The translations under genes and the position numbers were made by a program. 64,000 nucleotides of DNA from Alistipes_A hominis (GTDB lineage: Bacteria; Bacteroidota; Bacteroidia; Bacteroidales; Rikenellaceae), in contig NZ_JACOOK010000001.1 of the NCBI RefSeq assembly GCF_014288115.1, positions 496,001 through 560,000 on the forward strand. The letters run 5' to 3'. The notes under the pieces are model-generated. The model was not told the origin of the DNA. It saw nothing but the letters and a program-made list of their open reading frames with translations, and did no database searches. The first letter of the stretch is position 1. The number at the start of each line of letters is the position of its first letter. Positions 18,006 through 27,004 of the stretch are shown piece by piece.

Positions 18006-18503
18006 ATGAACGGATTCGATATCATCCTGGGCATTCCATTGCTCTACGCCGCATACAGGGGATTCCGCGAAGGAATCATCGTGCAACTGGGCGGAATCGC
18101 GGGACTCTTCATCGGAGTCTATTTCGCATTCCGCCACAGCAGCGCGGTAGGCCAATGGCTGCATACCGATCCGCCGATCGCCGCAGCCGTCGGATTCGTC
18201 GTAATACTGCTGGCGGTACTGTTGGTCATGGCGCTGTTGGGACACCTGATCAAAGGAATTTTCAAACTCGCCGGACTCGGCCCGATCGACGCGATCGGCG
18301 GCATTCTGCTGGGCGTGTTCAAAATGGCCGTCATTCTCAGCCTGTTGCTATATGCGTTCGAAACCGTCAACAGCACGACCCGATGGGTCGAAAACGACCG
18401 TTACACCGAAGCCGCGCTCTACAAGCCGGTACGGAGCACGACCGCGCTGCTTTTCCCGTACCTCGACCTGATGAAAAACAAAATAACCGGCAATAACGAC
18501 TGA
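18006..18503 (+). CDS. CvpA family membrane protein
   Basis: 165 aa with four predicted membrane helices. The N-terminal pattern (MNGFDIILGIPLLYAAYRGFREGII) and the LGPIDAIGGILLGVFKMAVILSL block near residue 95 are typical of CvpA, first linked to colicin V production and in other bacteria to envelope-stress tolerance. It starts the operon, 5 bp before rsgA. Confidence 0.9.
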   Translation: MNGFDIILGIPLLYAAYRGFREGIIVQLGGIAGLFIGVYFAFRHSSAVGQWLHTDPPIAAAVGFVVILLAVLLVMALLGHLIKGIFKLAGLGPIDAIGGILLGVFKMAVILSLLLYAFETVNSTTRWVENDRYTEAALYKPVRSTTALLFPYLDLMKNKITGNND

Positions 18504-18508
18504 CGCCT

Positions 18509-19447
18509 ATGGAATCCGCACGTTCGGCATTGGTAATCAAAAGTACCGGAAGCTGGTACACGCTGCGCGACGACGCGTCGGGGCAGACCGTAACCTGCCG
18601 CATCCGCGGGAATCTCAGGCTGAAAGGAAGCCGCACGACCAATCCGGTCGTGGTGGGCGACCGCGTCGAATACGAACAGCCGGAAGGAGCGACGGGCGTC
18701 GTCACGAAAATCCTGCCGCGGCGCAATTACATCATCCGCCGCGCATCGAACCTGTCGAAAGAGTCGCACATCATCGCCGCGAACGTCGATCAGGCCTTTC
18801 TGGTCGTGTCGCTCTTCCTGCCGTCCACCAACTGCGAGTTCATCGACCGCTTTCTGGTCACGGCGGAAGCCTACCGCATTCCCGTCACGCTGCTGCTGAA
18901 CAAATGCGACCTCTACGCGACCGATGCATTGCAGGACGCCCAGACCGAATTTCTGAAAATTTACCGGTCGGCGGGATACGAAGTAATCGAGCTGTCGGCG
19001 ACGCAGCAGACCGGCATCGACGCGTTCAAAAAAATGTTACCGGGAAAAACGTCGCTGCTCTCGGGCAATTCGGGCGTCGGCAAATCGACGCTGATCCGGG
19101 CGATCGACCCGTCGCTGGACATCCGCATCGGCGCGGTATCGGCCAGCAGCAGCAAAGGAAAACATACGACGACCTTTTCGGAAATGTACCCGCTCGCCGG
19201 AGGCGGCTACCTGATCGACACGCCGGGCATCAAGGGATTCGGACTGATCGACATCGAAAACGACGAGATATGCCGCTATTTCCCGGATCTGTTCCGTTAC
19301 GCCCCCCGGTGCGGCTACTACAACTGCACGCATACCCACGAACCCGCCTGCGCGGTGCGGGAGGCGTTGCGCGCCGGAGAGATCGGCCTCTCCCGTTACG
19401 AAAGCTACCTCAAACTGTTGGACGATGACCAAAAATACCGAAAATAA
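18509..19447 (+). CDS. rsgA: Ribosome small-subunit-dependent GTPase A
   Basis: 312 aa. An N-terminal OB fold is followed by a circularly permuted GTPase: NKCD (G4) precedes the P-loop SGNSGVGKST, then DTPGIKGF (G3). The C-terminal zinc knuckle CGYYNCTHTHEPAC is complete. RsgA acts in late maturation of the 30S subunit and releases RbfA. It overlaps the next gene by 23 bp, implying coupled translation. Confidence 0.97.
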   Translation: MESARSALVIKSTGSWYTLRDDASGQTVTCRIRGNLRLKGSRTTNPVVVGDRVEYEQPEGATGVVTKILPRRNYIIRRASNLSKESHIIAANVDQAFLVVSLFLPSTNCEFIDRFLVTAEAYRIPVTLLLNKCDLYATDALQDAQTEFLKIYRSAGYEVIELSATQQTGIDAFKKMLPGKTSLLSGNSGVGKSTLIRAIDPSLDIRIGAVSASSSKGKHTTTFSEMYPLAGGGYLIDTPGIKGFGLIDIENDEICRYFPDLFRYAPRCGYYNCTHTHEPACAVREALRAGEIGLSRYESYLKLLDDDQKYRK

Positions 19448-20105
19448 CGACGGACTGCTGGCCCGCAAGATCGAATACATTTCCGGTTTCATGCTGCCGG
19501 AACGGGCCGAAGTGCTGCGCGCCACGCTCGCCCGCCGGACCCGCTACATGACCGTATGCATGGAAAATACGTTCCATCCGCAGAACGCCAGCGCGCTGGT
19601 GCGCAACTGCGAAGCGTTCGGCATACAGGATATCCACACGGTCGAAGCGCTGTGCAAGTTCTCGCCGAACGTCAACATCGTCCGGGGAACCGACAAGTGG
19701 GTCGATATCCACAAAACGGGAAGCACCGGCGATCTGATCGCCGCGCTGCGGGCAAAAGGCTACCGTATCGTAGCCACTTCGCCGCATACCGACGACCGTA
19801 CGCCGGAAAATTTCGACGTGACCGCCGGACGGTTCGCGCTGTTTTTCGGCACGGAGCACGCCGGCATCAGCGACGAAGTAATGCGCTGTGCCGACGAATT
19901 CATCCGCATCCCGATGTGCGGATTCGTCGAAAGCCTCAACGTCTCGGCATCGGCGGCGATCCTGCTGTACACGCTGTCGACGCGGCTCCGGGAGTCGTCC
20001 GTCGACTGGCGGATTCCGGAAGACGAGCGGGACGAAATCCTGCTGCGTTGGATGAAAACGACCGTCCGGGACGCCGAACGGATCATGAAACGGGGCGGTT
20101 TCTGA
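19425..20105 (+). CDS. trmH: TrmH-family (SpoU) RNA 2'-O-methyltransferase
   Basis: 226 aa SPOUT methyltransferase. Motif 1 is ENTFHPQNASALVRNCEAFG near residue 47, motif 2 FFGTEHAGIS near 140 and the knotted motif 3 MCGFVESLNVSASAAILLY near 165. The size and the C-terminal extension fit TrmH (tRNA Gm18 methyltransferase), although a ribosomal RNA target cannot be excluded. It overlaps rsgA and is followed by a terminator. Confidence 0.88.
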   Translation: MTKNTENNDGLLARKIEYISGFMLPERAEVLRATLARRTRYMTVCMENTFHPQNASALVRNCEAFGIQDIHTVEALCKFSPNVNIVRGTDKWVDIHKTGSTGDLIAALRAKGYRIVATSPHTDDRTPENFDVTAGRFALFFGTEHAGISDEVMRCADEFIRIPMCGFVESLNVSASAAILLYTLSTRLRESSVDWRIPEDERDEILLRWMKTTVRDAERIMKRGGF

Positions 20106-20123
20106 GTTCTCTGAAAACAAACA

Positions 20124-20164
20124 AAGCACGGCTGCGGGAACGTTTTCCGCGGCCGTACTTTTTA
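20124..20164 (+). terminator. Rho-independent terminator after trmH
   Basis: A 14-bp stem with one mismatch (left 20124-20137, right 20147-20160) and a run of Ts. It lies between trmH and the convergent pirin gene and could act in both directions. Confidence 0.8.
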
Positions 20165-20177
20165 CTCTTTCCTGATA

Positions 20178-20897
20178 TTATGCTTCGGGAACTTCGATCA
20201 ACAAGACACGCGCCTTCTCCTTCGCATGAATTTCGAAACGGTCCATTTCGCTGACGCCGAGCCCGTCGCGCGGCGATAGCGACTGTCCGGCCACCTCGAC
20301 TTCCCCGTCGATTACGAACACGTAAACCCCGAAACTGCCGGGCGATTTGAGCGCATACTCCGCGCGCGTACCCGCTTCGAGCTCTCCCCACGAGAACCAA
20401 GCCTGCTGGTAAATCCACAGCCCGCCGTGTCCGTCGCCCGGATAAGGCGAGACGATCACGCAGAGCTCGTTCGGACGGATCAGGTCGGAAATCACGGCAT
20501 TTTCGTAGCGGGGTTTCACGCCTTCCCGATCGGGGAATACCCATATCTGAAGAAATTCGACATTTTGCTCGCGGCTCTGGTTGTATTCGCTGTGGTGCAG
20601 CCCGGTGCCGGCGCTCATCACCTGGATTTCGCCGGTGGTGATCGCCGAAACGTTCCCCATGCTGTCTTTATGTTCGAGCGTCCCGCTCAGCGGGATCGAA
20701 ACGATCTCCATCTCGCGGTGCGGATGCAGGTCGAACCCCATTCCCGGAGCGACCGCGTCGTCGTTCAAAACCCGCAACGCCCCGAAATGGATGCGCGCGG
20801 CATTGTAATAACTCGCAAAACTGAACGTATGGTGGGTCTTCAGCCATCCGTGATCGAAATAACCCCGCGTAGGAGCTTTGTGCAACAGTATATTCAT
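20178..20897 (-). CDS. Pirin family protein
   Basis: 239 aa bicupin. The N-terminal cupin keeps the metal ligands HPHREMEIVSIPLSG (near 58) and TGLHHSEYNQ (near 98); the C-terminal cupin is more degenerate, as usual for YhhW-type pirins. Some bacterial pirins have quercetinase activity, others act as redox sensors; nothing here selects between these. It lies 34 bp after mutY on the same strand, making it the last gene of a ybaK-mutY-pirin set. Confidence 0.92.
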   Translation of the reverse strand: MNILLHKAPTRGYFDHGWLKTHHTFSFASYYNAARIHFGALRVLNDDAVAPGMGFDLHPHREMEIVSIPLSGTLEHKDSMGNVSAITTGEIQVMSAGTGLHHSEYNQSREQNVEFLQIWVFPDREGVKPRYENAVISDLIRPNELCVIVSPYPGDGHGGLWIYQQAWFSWGELEAGTRAEYALKSPGSFGVYVFVIDGEVEVAGQSLSPRDGLGVSEMDRFEIHAKEKARVLLIEVPEA

Positions 20898-20931
20898 AAT
20901 TCTGAAATATTAATATTCAATATATAACCTG

Positions 20932-22029
20932 TCAACTATCAAATAGTTTGCCAACTTTAACATTCACGCCGGCCGCACGCCTCCGCTCCAGGTAACGTTC
21001 GGTCAGCCTCGAAACGGCATAACGATCCAGCTCCGCTTCCGGCACCCTCAGAAAGCCGGACAGCGAATCCGGAATCCGCTCCAGTTCGATCTCCTGAAAG
21101 CAAGCGTAAATAATCCGGTGCGACAGTACGTGCCGCGGCATCGCCGTCCGTTCCCCGATCCGCATCCGCCGTTCGCCGCCGAACCACGCTTTCCATGCGG
21201 AAGTCCGCTGCAACGCGTCGAACTCGGTCTCCGCATCGGTCTCGATCAGCGGAAATTCGTACAGGTTGCGCCAGATATCCTTCTCGGTACGCTGCCGCAA
21301 CAACAATGTCCCGTCGCAGCGGATGCACAAGTAATTGAAGTAACGCGGCCGCACGGCCGCTTTGCCGCGTTTCACCGGACGCCGGCCAACCGTGCCGTGC
21401 GCCTGCGCCAGACAGCGGTCGGCCAGCGGACACGCCCCGCAATCGGGACGCTGCGGCACGCATTGCAGAGCTCCGAACTCCATCGTAGCCTGGTTCTGCA
21501 GGCCCGGACGTACCGGATCGAGCAACGACTGCGCCAATTCGGCGAAGTAGCGTTTGCCCGCCGCATCGTCCACCGGCAAATCCACGTCGTACACGCGGGA
21601 AAGCACCCGATAAACATTGCCGTCGACCGCCGCATAAGGCAGCTCGTAAGCGAACGAACAGATCGCGGCAGCGGTATAATCCCCCACCCCGCACAGCGAA
21701 CGCACCGCCTCGTAGTCCTCCGGAAACCGGCCTCCGAAACGCGCCATGATGTCTTTCGCTGCGGTATGCAGGCTCCGCGCGCGGCTGTAATAGCCGAGTC
21801 CCTGCCACAGTTTCAGCACCTCGTCCTGCGGAGCTTCGGCCAGCGAGCGCACGTCCGGAAAACGGGCGACGAACCGGCGGAAGTAATCCAGTCCCTGCGC
21901 CACGCGGGTCTGCTGTAAGATAACCTCCGACAACCAGATCAGATACGGATCGGACGTTTCGCGCCACGGCAATCGGCGGTGATTGTCCGCATACCAGCGG
22001 ATCAGTATGTCTGCGAAACCGTCCGTCAT
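20932..22029 (-). CDS. mutY: A/G-specific adenine DNA glycosylase
   Basis: 365 aa from ATG 22029. MutY removes adenine opposite 8-oxoguanine. Visible: the EVILQQTRVAQGLDYF helix, HhH motif LCGVGDYTAAAI, catalytic Asp in AVDGNVYRVLSRVYD, the [4Fe-4S] ligands C-x6-C-x2-C-x5-C (CVPQRPDCGACPLADRC), and a C-terminal NUDIX-like domain that recognises 8-oxoG. The start codon overlaps the ybaK stop by four bases (ATGA), indicating coupling. Confidence 0.96.
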   Translation of the reverse strand: MTDGFADILIRWYADNHRRLPWRETSDPYLIWLSEVILQQTRVAQGLDYFRRFVARFPDVRSLAEAPQDEVLKLWQGLGYYSRARSLHTAAKDIMARFGGRFPEDYEAVRSLCGVGDYTAAAICSFAYELPYAAVDGNVYRVLSRVYDVDLPVDDAAGKRYFAELAQSLLDPVRPGLQNQATMEFGALQCVPQRPDCGACPLADRCLAQAHGTVGRRPVKRGKAAVRPRYFNYLCIRCDGTLLLRQRTEKDIWRNLYEFPLIETDAETEFDALQRTSAWKAWFGGERRMRIGERTAMPRHVLSHRIIYACFQEIELERIPDSLSGFLRVPEAELDRYAVSRLTERYLERRRAAGVNVKVGKLFDS

Positions 22030-22508
22030 CCGATCAGGTCGGCCGTCACGGCCCGCGTAAAACGAATCAGATCGCCGGGAGCCAGCTTCAACTGCAATCC
22101 CCGCACCCCGGCGCTGACATAAATCGTATCGTAATCGAGGCAACTGCGATGAATAAACGTCGGAAACCCTTTTTTCATCCCGACGGGCGAACATCCGCCG
22201 CGGATATATCCCGTTACCGGCAGCAGTTCCTTCATGTGCAACATCTCGACGCGTTTGTTGCCGGACGCCTGCGCGGCGGCTTTCAGGTCGACCTCGGCAT
22301 CGCCGGGAATCACGCACACCAGAATCCCGTTGCGATCGCCGCGCAACACCAGCGTCTTGAACACCTGGCCGACCGGCTCGCCGAGCTCTTCGGCGACGTG
22401 CGCGGCGGCCAGATTCTCTTCGTCCACCCGGTAAGGGATCAACTCGTAGGCGATCTTCGCCCGGTCGAGCAGGCGGGCGGCATTGGTTTTATTGATTTTT
22501 ACGGACAC
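22026..22508 (-). CDS. ybaK: Cys-tRNA(Pro)/Cys-tRNA(Cys) deacylase, YbaK/EbsC type
   Basis: 160 aa YbaK domain. The conserved Lys is in GQVFKTLVLRGD near residue 50, and GYIRGGCSPVGMKKGFPTFI forms the substrate pocket. It hydrolyses misacylated Cys-tRNA(Pro). First gene of the ybaK-mutY-pirin unit. A TACCTTCG sequence upstream (22528-22535, minus strand) is a 7-of-8 match to the -7 element. Confidence 0.93.
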   Translation of the reverse strand: MSVKINKTNAARLLDRAKIAYELIPYRVDEENLAAAHVAEELGEPVGQVFKTLVLRGDRNGILVCVIPGDAEVDLKAAAQASGNKRVEMLHMKELLPVTGYIRGGCSPVGMKKGFPTFIHRSCLDYDTIYVSAGVRGLQLKLAPGDLIRFTRAVTADLIG

Positions 22509-22639
22509 GGCTTACGACTCTTTCGCACGAAGGTAAAACTTATTCGTCGAAAATCGAAAACAGGCGTACCGATTCCGGTATTAAAGTTGTATCTTGGAGG
22601 GTGTTTTTCACCGAGTACAAACCTTTAAATTTTAAAATT

Positions 22640-23149
22640 ATGGATAATTGGAAAATCACGTTCGGGGGCAAACCCATGACGCTCGTGGGCAAACACCTCG
22701 CCGCCGGAGACCGGGCTCCGCTTTTCGAAGTAATCGATCAGAACCTGCAGCCCGTATCGCTGACGCAATACAAAGACAAAACGGTCGTCATCAGCGTATT
22801 CCCGTCGGTGGACACTTCGGTCTGCGCCCTGCAAAACATCCGTTTCAACCGCGAAGCCACCAAACTGGACGGCGACGTGGCGATCCTGTCGCTATCGGTC
22901 GACCTGCCGTTCGCGCAAAAACGTTTCTGTGCCGCCGAGAACATCGACAACGTGTACGTCTATTCGGACTACCGCGACCTGGACTTCGGCATGAAGTACG
23001 GATTCGTCATCAAAGAACTGCGGTTGCTGTCGCGCGGAGTCGTCGTGATCGATAAGAAAGGGCTGATCCGCTACATCGAATACGTGCCGGAAGTGACGCA
23101 CGAACCCGATTACGAAGCCGCGCTGAAAGTGGTCAGGGAGTTGAAATAG
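22640..23149 (+). CDS. tpx: Thiol peroxidase (atypical 2-Cys peroxiredoxin)
   Basis: 169 aa, standard for Tpx. The peroxidatic cysteine is C62 in VDTSVC and the resolving cysteine C97 in RFCAAEN, the Tpx spacing. It reduces hydroperoxides using thioredoxin. The upstream frame to 22601 begins with residues not seen in the family; ATG at 22640 after an A/T-rich leader is the better start. Single gene, convergent with the antiporter. Confidence 0.95.
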   Translation: MDNWKITFGGKPMTLVGKHLAAGDRAPLFEVIDQNLQPVSLTQYKDKTVVISVFPSVDTSVCALQNIRFNREATKLDGDVAILSLSVDLPFAQKRFCAAENIDNVYVYSDYRDLDFGMKYGFVIKELRLLSRGVVVIDKKGLIRYIEYVPEVTHEPDYEAALKVVRELK

Positions 23150-23171
23150 CCGGATTTCCCGGTTCCGTGCA

Positions 23172-23217
23172 AAAACCGCGGGAAGGTCGCCGTCAACGGT
23201 CGCCTTCCTGCGGTTTT
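23172..23217. terminator. Bidirectional terminator between tpx and the antiporter
   Basis: A near-perfect inverted repeat of about 21 bp (AAAACCGC...GCGGTTTT) with a 3-4 nt loop and T-runs on both strands. It overlaps the last eight codons of the antiporter gene, so that stop codon lies inside the stem. Confidence 0.7.
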
Positions 23218-25412
23218 ACGATGATAAAGGAAGGCAGCGCATGCAACAGCGCCCGTTCGTTGCGCAGGATGTACTGCCAGGCGGAATAGCTGATCAATAC
23301 CAATTGCTTGCCTTTCAGCCGCGCGGCCAGTGGTTCCTGCGGATCGCCTATCGTAAAACGACCGGATTTGCCTGCGGAATCTTTGTCCAGGAACGGGGAG
23401 TCGCCGTTGACCGAACTCAGTTCCACCCGCAGCCGGTCGGACATCGACCCAACCAGCGACAGCAGGCTCCGGTCGCGCTCGTCGCGCAGGATCACGCCGG
23501 CGTCGGTAACGGAGTCGATGTCGCGGTTCACGAAGACTCCGAAAGCGGAGTGCATATTCTGGAACAACACGCGGATCTTGTCCTGCGTCAGTCCCGGCGA
23601 CAACCATTTGCCGCCCTTCGACAGCAGGGCGTTCAGCCGACGCGGCGGATCGAGATAACTGCGTAGGAAAGCCGGCCCTACGCCCGTCAGCACGAAATCG
23701 TAATGTTCGTCGTCGGCCAGCGCGCAAAGGTCTTCGGTATAGTGGTCGGTAACGCGGTAACGCATATCCACCCGCAACCCGAGACGTTTGGCCTCGGGCT
23801 CGAGCAGGCTGAAACTCTCTTTCGAATAGTCGCTCGCATTGAGCGGGTTGGTCTCGGTGCCTATCGTATAGTGGATCGCCGTCACCTTAGCGTCTTTCAG
23901 CACACGACCGTACAGCAGGCGCACCAATTTCAGGAACAGCGGCCCGCTTTCGGGATTGGCGAACGAAATCAGGATACGCGGATGCCCGTTGCGGGTCGGC
24001 CTCACCTTGCGCGATTTATACCCCGCGATCTTTTCGATCAGCGCCAGCAGCGGCGTAGCCATAAAGGTCGTGAACAGCGCCATGATCACGAAAATCACGA
24101 ACAGCGACGACGGGATGATCCCCATCTCGTAACCGATGTTCAGCACAATCAGTTCCATCAGTCCGCGCGTATTCATCAGCACGCCGATCGACAGGCTGTC
24201 CTTCCACGACTCGCCGACCAACCGGGCCGAGAACGTGGCGCCGATCATCTTACCGGCGATCGACACGACGATGAACAGCGCGCAGATTCCCCACAGGTGA
24301 GGCGTATTCAGCAGGCCGATCTCCGTACGCAAACCCGTAAAGACGAAAAACAGAGGCAGAAAAAGCACTAATGCGACATCCTCGATCTTCTCGGTCATCA
24401 CACGGCGGAAACTCAGGTTCGCCGGCATAACCACCCCGGCCAGGAAAGCGCCGAACAGCGCATGGATCCCGAGGATTTCGGTAATGTAGGACGAAATGAT
24501 CAGCACCAGAAAAATAAAGGCGACCAGCGTTTTGCTGACCGTCTCCTGTTTGTTATAAAACTCCCCGATCTTGCGCAGGAAAGGCTTGACCAGGTAGAAC
24601 ATGAACAAAATATACAGCGCCGTCAGCACGATGGTGAAAAACGCGCTGGTCACGCTGCCGGCCCGGGCCACGGCGATCACCGCCGCCAGCAGGCACCATG
24701 CCGTCACGTCGTTGTTGGCGGCGCTGGCGATCGCCAGCATCCCCATCGGCGTCTTGCTCAGATTCCGCTCCTGAACGATCCGCGCCAGCACCGGAAACGC
24801 CGTAATGCTGACCGAGATGGCCACGAACAGCGCGAAAGGCACGAACGAAGCGTGCCGCGCCCCGAACTCAGGATAGACCACATAGGCGAGCCCCATTCCC
24901 ATCAGGAACGGCACGATGATGCTGGCGTGGCTGATGACCAGCGTTTCGCTGGCTTTGCGGCGGATGACGCCCAGGTCAAGCTCCATCCCGATTACGAACA
25001 TAAAGAGCACCAAGCCGATCTGGCTGATGATATTGAGCGGAACGAGCGAATCGGGATCGAACAGAAAAGCGAACGTCTCGGGCGACAGGTGCCCGAGTAC
25101 GGACGGTCCGAGCACGATACCGGCGACGATCTCGCCGATCACCCCCGGCTGCCCGAGGTATTTGAAAAGATAAGAAAAGATACGTACCGTGATCAGAATA
25201 GCGATGACCTGCAGCAGCAACAGCGACAGCGGGTGCTTCAGGTTTATCGTCAGCGTGTCGTACAGCAAGCCGACCGGCGAATCCTCCCCGGAAGGCGCCG
25301 CTCCCGGCCCGAGACCGTCGTAAGCATGACCCAAATGCACGATCCACAGCAGCAGCGCCGCAAACGCGGCAAGCATCAGCCCGTAGATTATGTAGTTGCG
25401 TTTTGCCTTCAT
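23193..25412 (-). CDS. CPA2-family cation:proton antiporter
   Basis: 739 aa from MKAKRNYIIYGL. After one leader helix, residues about 45-430 form the 12-13-helix monovalent cation:proton antiporter domain (GVIGEIVAGIVLGPSVLGHL, ASAANNDVTAWCLLA with the ion-binding Asn-Asp, and GVVMPANLSFR). About 260 residues of soluble C-terminal region follow, with a universal-stress-protein-like pattern. It likely exchanges Na+ or K+ for H+ at the inner membrane. A promoter at 25443-25473 begins transcription near 25436, ruling out the ATG at 25445. Confidence 0.92.
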   Translation of the reverse strand: MKAKRNYIIYGLMLAAFAALLLWIVHLGHAYDGLGPGAAPSGEDSPVGLLYDTLTINLKHPLSLLLLQVIAILITVRIFSYLFKYLGQPGVIGEIVAGIVLGPSVLGHLSPETFAFLFDPDSLVPLNIISQIGLVLFMFVIGMELDLGVIRRKASETLVISHASIIVPFLMGMGLAYVVYPEFGARHASFVPFALFVAISVSITAFPVLARIVQERNLSKTPMGMLAIASAANNDVTAWCLLAAVIAVARAGSVTSAFFTIVLTALYILFMFYLVKPFLRKIGEFYNKQETVSKTLVAFIFLVLIISSYITEILGIHALFGAFLAGVVMPANLSFRRVMTEKIEDVALVLFLPLFFVFTGLRTEIGLLNTPHLWGICALFIVVSIAGKMIGATFSARLVGESWKDSLSIGVLMNTRGLMELIVLNIGYEMGIIPSSLFVIFVIMALFTTFMATPLLALIEKIAGYKSRKVRPTRNGHPRILISFANPESGPLFLKLVRLLYGRVLKDAKVTAIHYTIGTETNPLNASDYSKESFSLLEPEAKRLGLRVDMRYRVTDHYTEDLCALADDEHYDFVLTGVGPAFLRSYLDPPRRLNALLSKGGKWLSPGLTQDKIRVLFQNMHSAFGVFVNRDIDSVTDAGVILRDERDRSLLSLVGSMSDRLRVELSSVNGDSPFLDKDSAGKSGRFTIGDPQEPLAARLKGKQLVLISYSAWQYILRNERALLHALPSFIIVKPQEGDR

Positions 25413-25442
25413 AGACCTGTTCCGTCGGGATTCCCGTTCCAA

Positions 25443-25473
25443 CAAAGGTAAGTTTATTTCGGAACTTTTACAA
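25443..25473 (-). promoter_or_regulatory. Promoter of the antiporter gene (TTG-N20-TACCTTTG)
   Basis: Minus-strand TTG (25473-25471) 20 nt from TACCTTTG (25450-25443). It sits 30 bp before the chosen ATG. Confidence 0.65.
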
Positions 25474-25499
25474 GGGCGAAATACTCCTTTTCGGACGAA

Positions 25500-26453
25500 T
25501 CAACGGGAAGCGGAACCGCGTCCGGCCTCGGCTTCCAACTGCGCCCTCGACTTGCTGATCGTCACGATATACACCCCCGCGAACACCAGCAGCACGGCAA
25601 CGCCCTTGAGCCATCCGAACGTATCCATTCCCAGCGAAACGGCGACCAGCGTGGCGACCAGCGGCTGCACGTAATTGTAGGAACTGGCCACCGTCGGGCG
25701 CAGGTTCTTCTGGCCGATCGGCATCAGCAGGTAGGCCAGGAACGTGGCGCCCAGCACGACGTAAGCGATCTGGGCGTAATCCGCCCAGCCGAGTTCCGCC
25801 CAGCCGACCGCCTTCAGGTCGGAGTAACCGAACGGCAGGCAGCACGCCGTCGCATAGAGAAACATCCATTTCATCAACGTAACCGGCGAATAGCGGCTAA
25901 TTAGTTTTTTGAATACCACGAAATAGGTCGCAAACGACAATTGGGCGAAAAGACACAGCAGGTCGCCGGAAACGGAACCGCTGCCCGTCCGGCCGGAAAC
26001 CAGGTGCGCGCCCGAAAGGATCAGCAGCAGCGCGCCGGCGGCGCCGACGACGACACCCAGGATTTTCTTGCCGGTGATCGGTTCCCGCAGGTACAACGCG
26101 GCAATGACCATCACGAAGATCGGCGTGGTAGTGGTCACGACGCTGGCGTCGATCGGCGAGGTCTTGGACACGCCGAGCACATAGGTTCCCTGATTCAGCA
26201 CGATCCCGAGCAACGACGCGAAGAAAAACAGCAGCAGGTCGCGCGGCGGCACGTGCTCGCGGCGCGTAAACAGCGACGCGATCCAGAACACGACGGCTCC
26301 TCCGCCCATCCGCATCATCGTCAGCGCATAAGCGCTGACGAGTCCCGTCCCGAACAGCGATTTCGAAACGGGCGCGAGCAGGCCGAACGTAATGCACGCC
26401 CCGAGCATCGCGGCATGTCCCCTGAAATTTTTATCTTCGATTAAATTCGACAT
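25500..26453 (-). CDS. EamA-family (DMT) exporter
   Basis: 317 aa with ten predicted membrane helices in two EamA repeats (about 13-148 and 170-300). The signatures of the drug/metabolite transporter superfamily are clear: LGACITFGLLAPVSK in helix 1 and SPIDASVVTTTTPIFVMVIAALYLREP at the end of repeat 1, with the matching ASSYNYVQPLVATLVAVSLG in repeat 2. Substrate unknown; amino acids or metabolites are typical. It ends 47 bp from the antiporter promoter. Confidence 0.92.
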   Translation of the reverse strand: MSNLIEDKNFRGHAAMLGACITFGLLAPVSKSLFGTGLVSAYALTMMRMGGGAVVFWIASLFTRREHVPPRDLLLFFFASLLGIVLNQGTYVLGVSKTSPIDASVVTTTTPIFVMVIAALYLREPITGKKILGVVVGAAGALLLILSGAHLVSGRTGSGSVSGDLLCLFAQLSFATYFVVFKKLISRYSPVTLMKWMFLYATACCLPFGYSDLKAVGWAELGWADYAQIAYVVLGATFLAYLLMPIGQKNLRPTVASSYNYVQPLVATLVAVSLGMDTFGWLKGVAVLLVFAGVYIVTISKSRAQLEAEAGRGSASR

Positions 26454-27004
26454 TCGAAACCAAAATTAAAAAACAAAGTAGGACAAAACCGGCGAAAATC
26501 GAACGCTCCCAACGGCATTCCGGCTTCCGCACCGACGGAATCGGTCTCAACGGACCATCAATCGTCTGATTTACAACCTCCGTAGCGCCATCCCGCTGCA
26601 AATTTAGCCAATTTCCGGGAAACCGGACGGATCGACCGCAAAAAGAATTCCATACCCGTCTGCCCATCGAGCCGATCGTACTCCGTTCCGACGTCTTTCC
26701 CAGCGAGTCGCCCTCCCTCCCAGACCGTTCCGCACTCCGTTTCCGCGCCTTTTCGCAACCCTAATTTCCGCCCGCAAGTCGTTTTCCGTTTCCCGGGCTC
26801 CGGATTCGAAACGCGTCATATCGTTTGCGTTTATCCGCCGTTTTACCTGTTTCGGCACAATCTGCCGGAGCGAACAAAGGCAATCTTTTTTCGAGACTCG
26901 TTTTTCGACGGCAATCCTCAAAAAAAATCAAAAAAAGCATTACCTTTGCGATCCGCTTTTTTTTCGCACAAAAATCGACTGCCGAACAACAATCGCTTTT
27001 CCCG
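26454..27004. other. Long divergent intergenic region (EamA / MATE)
   Basis: About 550 bp between two divergently transcribed exporters. It holds a plus-strand -7 element TACCTTTG (26941-26948) serving the MATE gene and a minus-strand TAAATTTG (26606-26599) that could serve the EamA gene, neither with a clear -33 partner. The open frames here have Arg-rich, shadow-like composition and no family pattern. I see no RNA gene, repeat or operator. Confidence 0.5.
26941..26948 (+). promoter_or_regulatory. -7 promoter element of the MATE gene (TACCTTTG)
   Basis: Exact TAnnTTTG match in an A-rich stretch 57 bp before the ATG. No TTTG at the -33 position. Confidence 0.5.

Noticed and set aside
20933..20948. 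Small palindrome AACTATCAAATAGTT at the mutY stop
   Set aside because: A 6-bp stem with no T-run; more likely chance than a terminator before pirin.
24462..25451. A 329-codon plus-strand frame opposite the antiporter
   Set aside because: Shadow of the membrane gene, with His/Arg/Gln-rich composition.
26431..26921. Two small minus-strand frames in the EamA-MATE spacer
   Set aside because: Arg/Gly-rich shadow-like composition and no family resemblance; the region is better read as non-coding.
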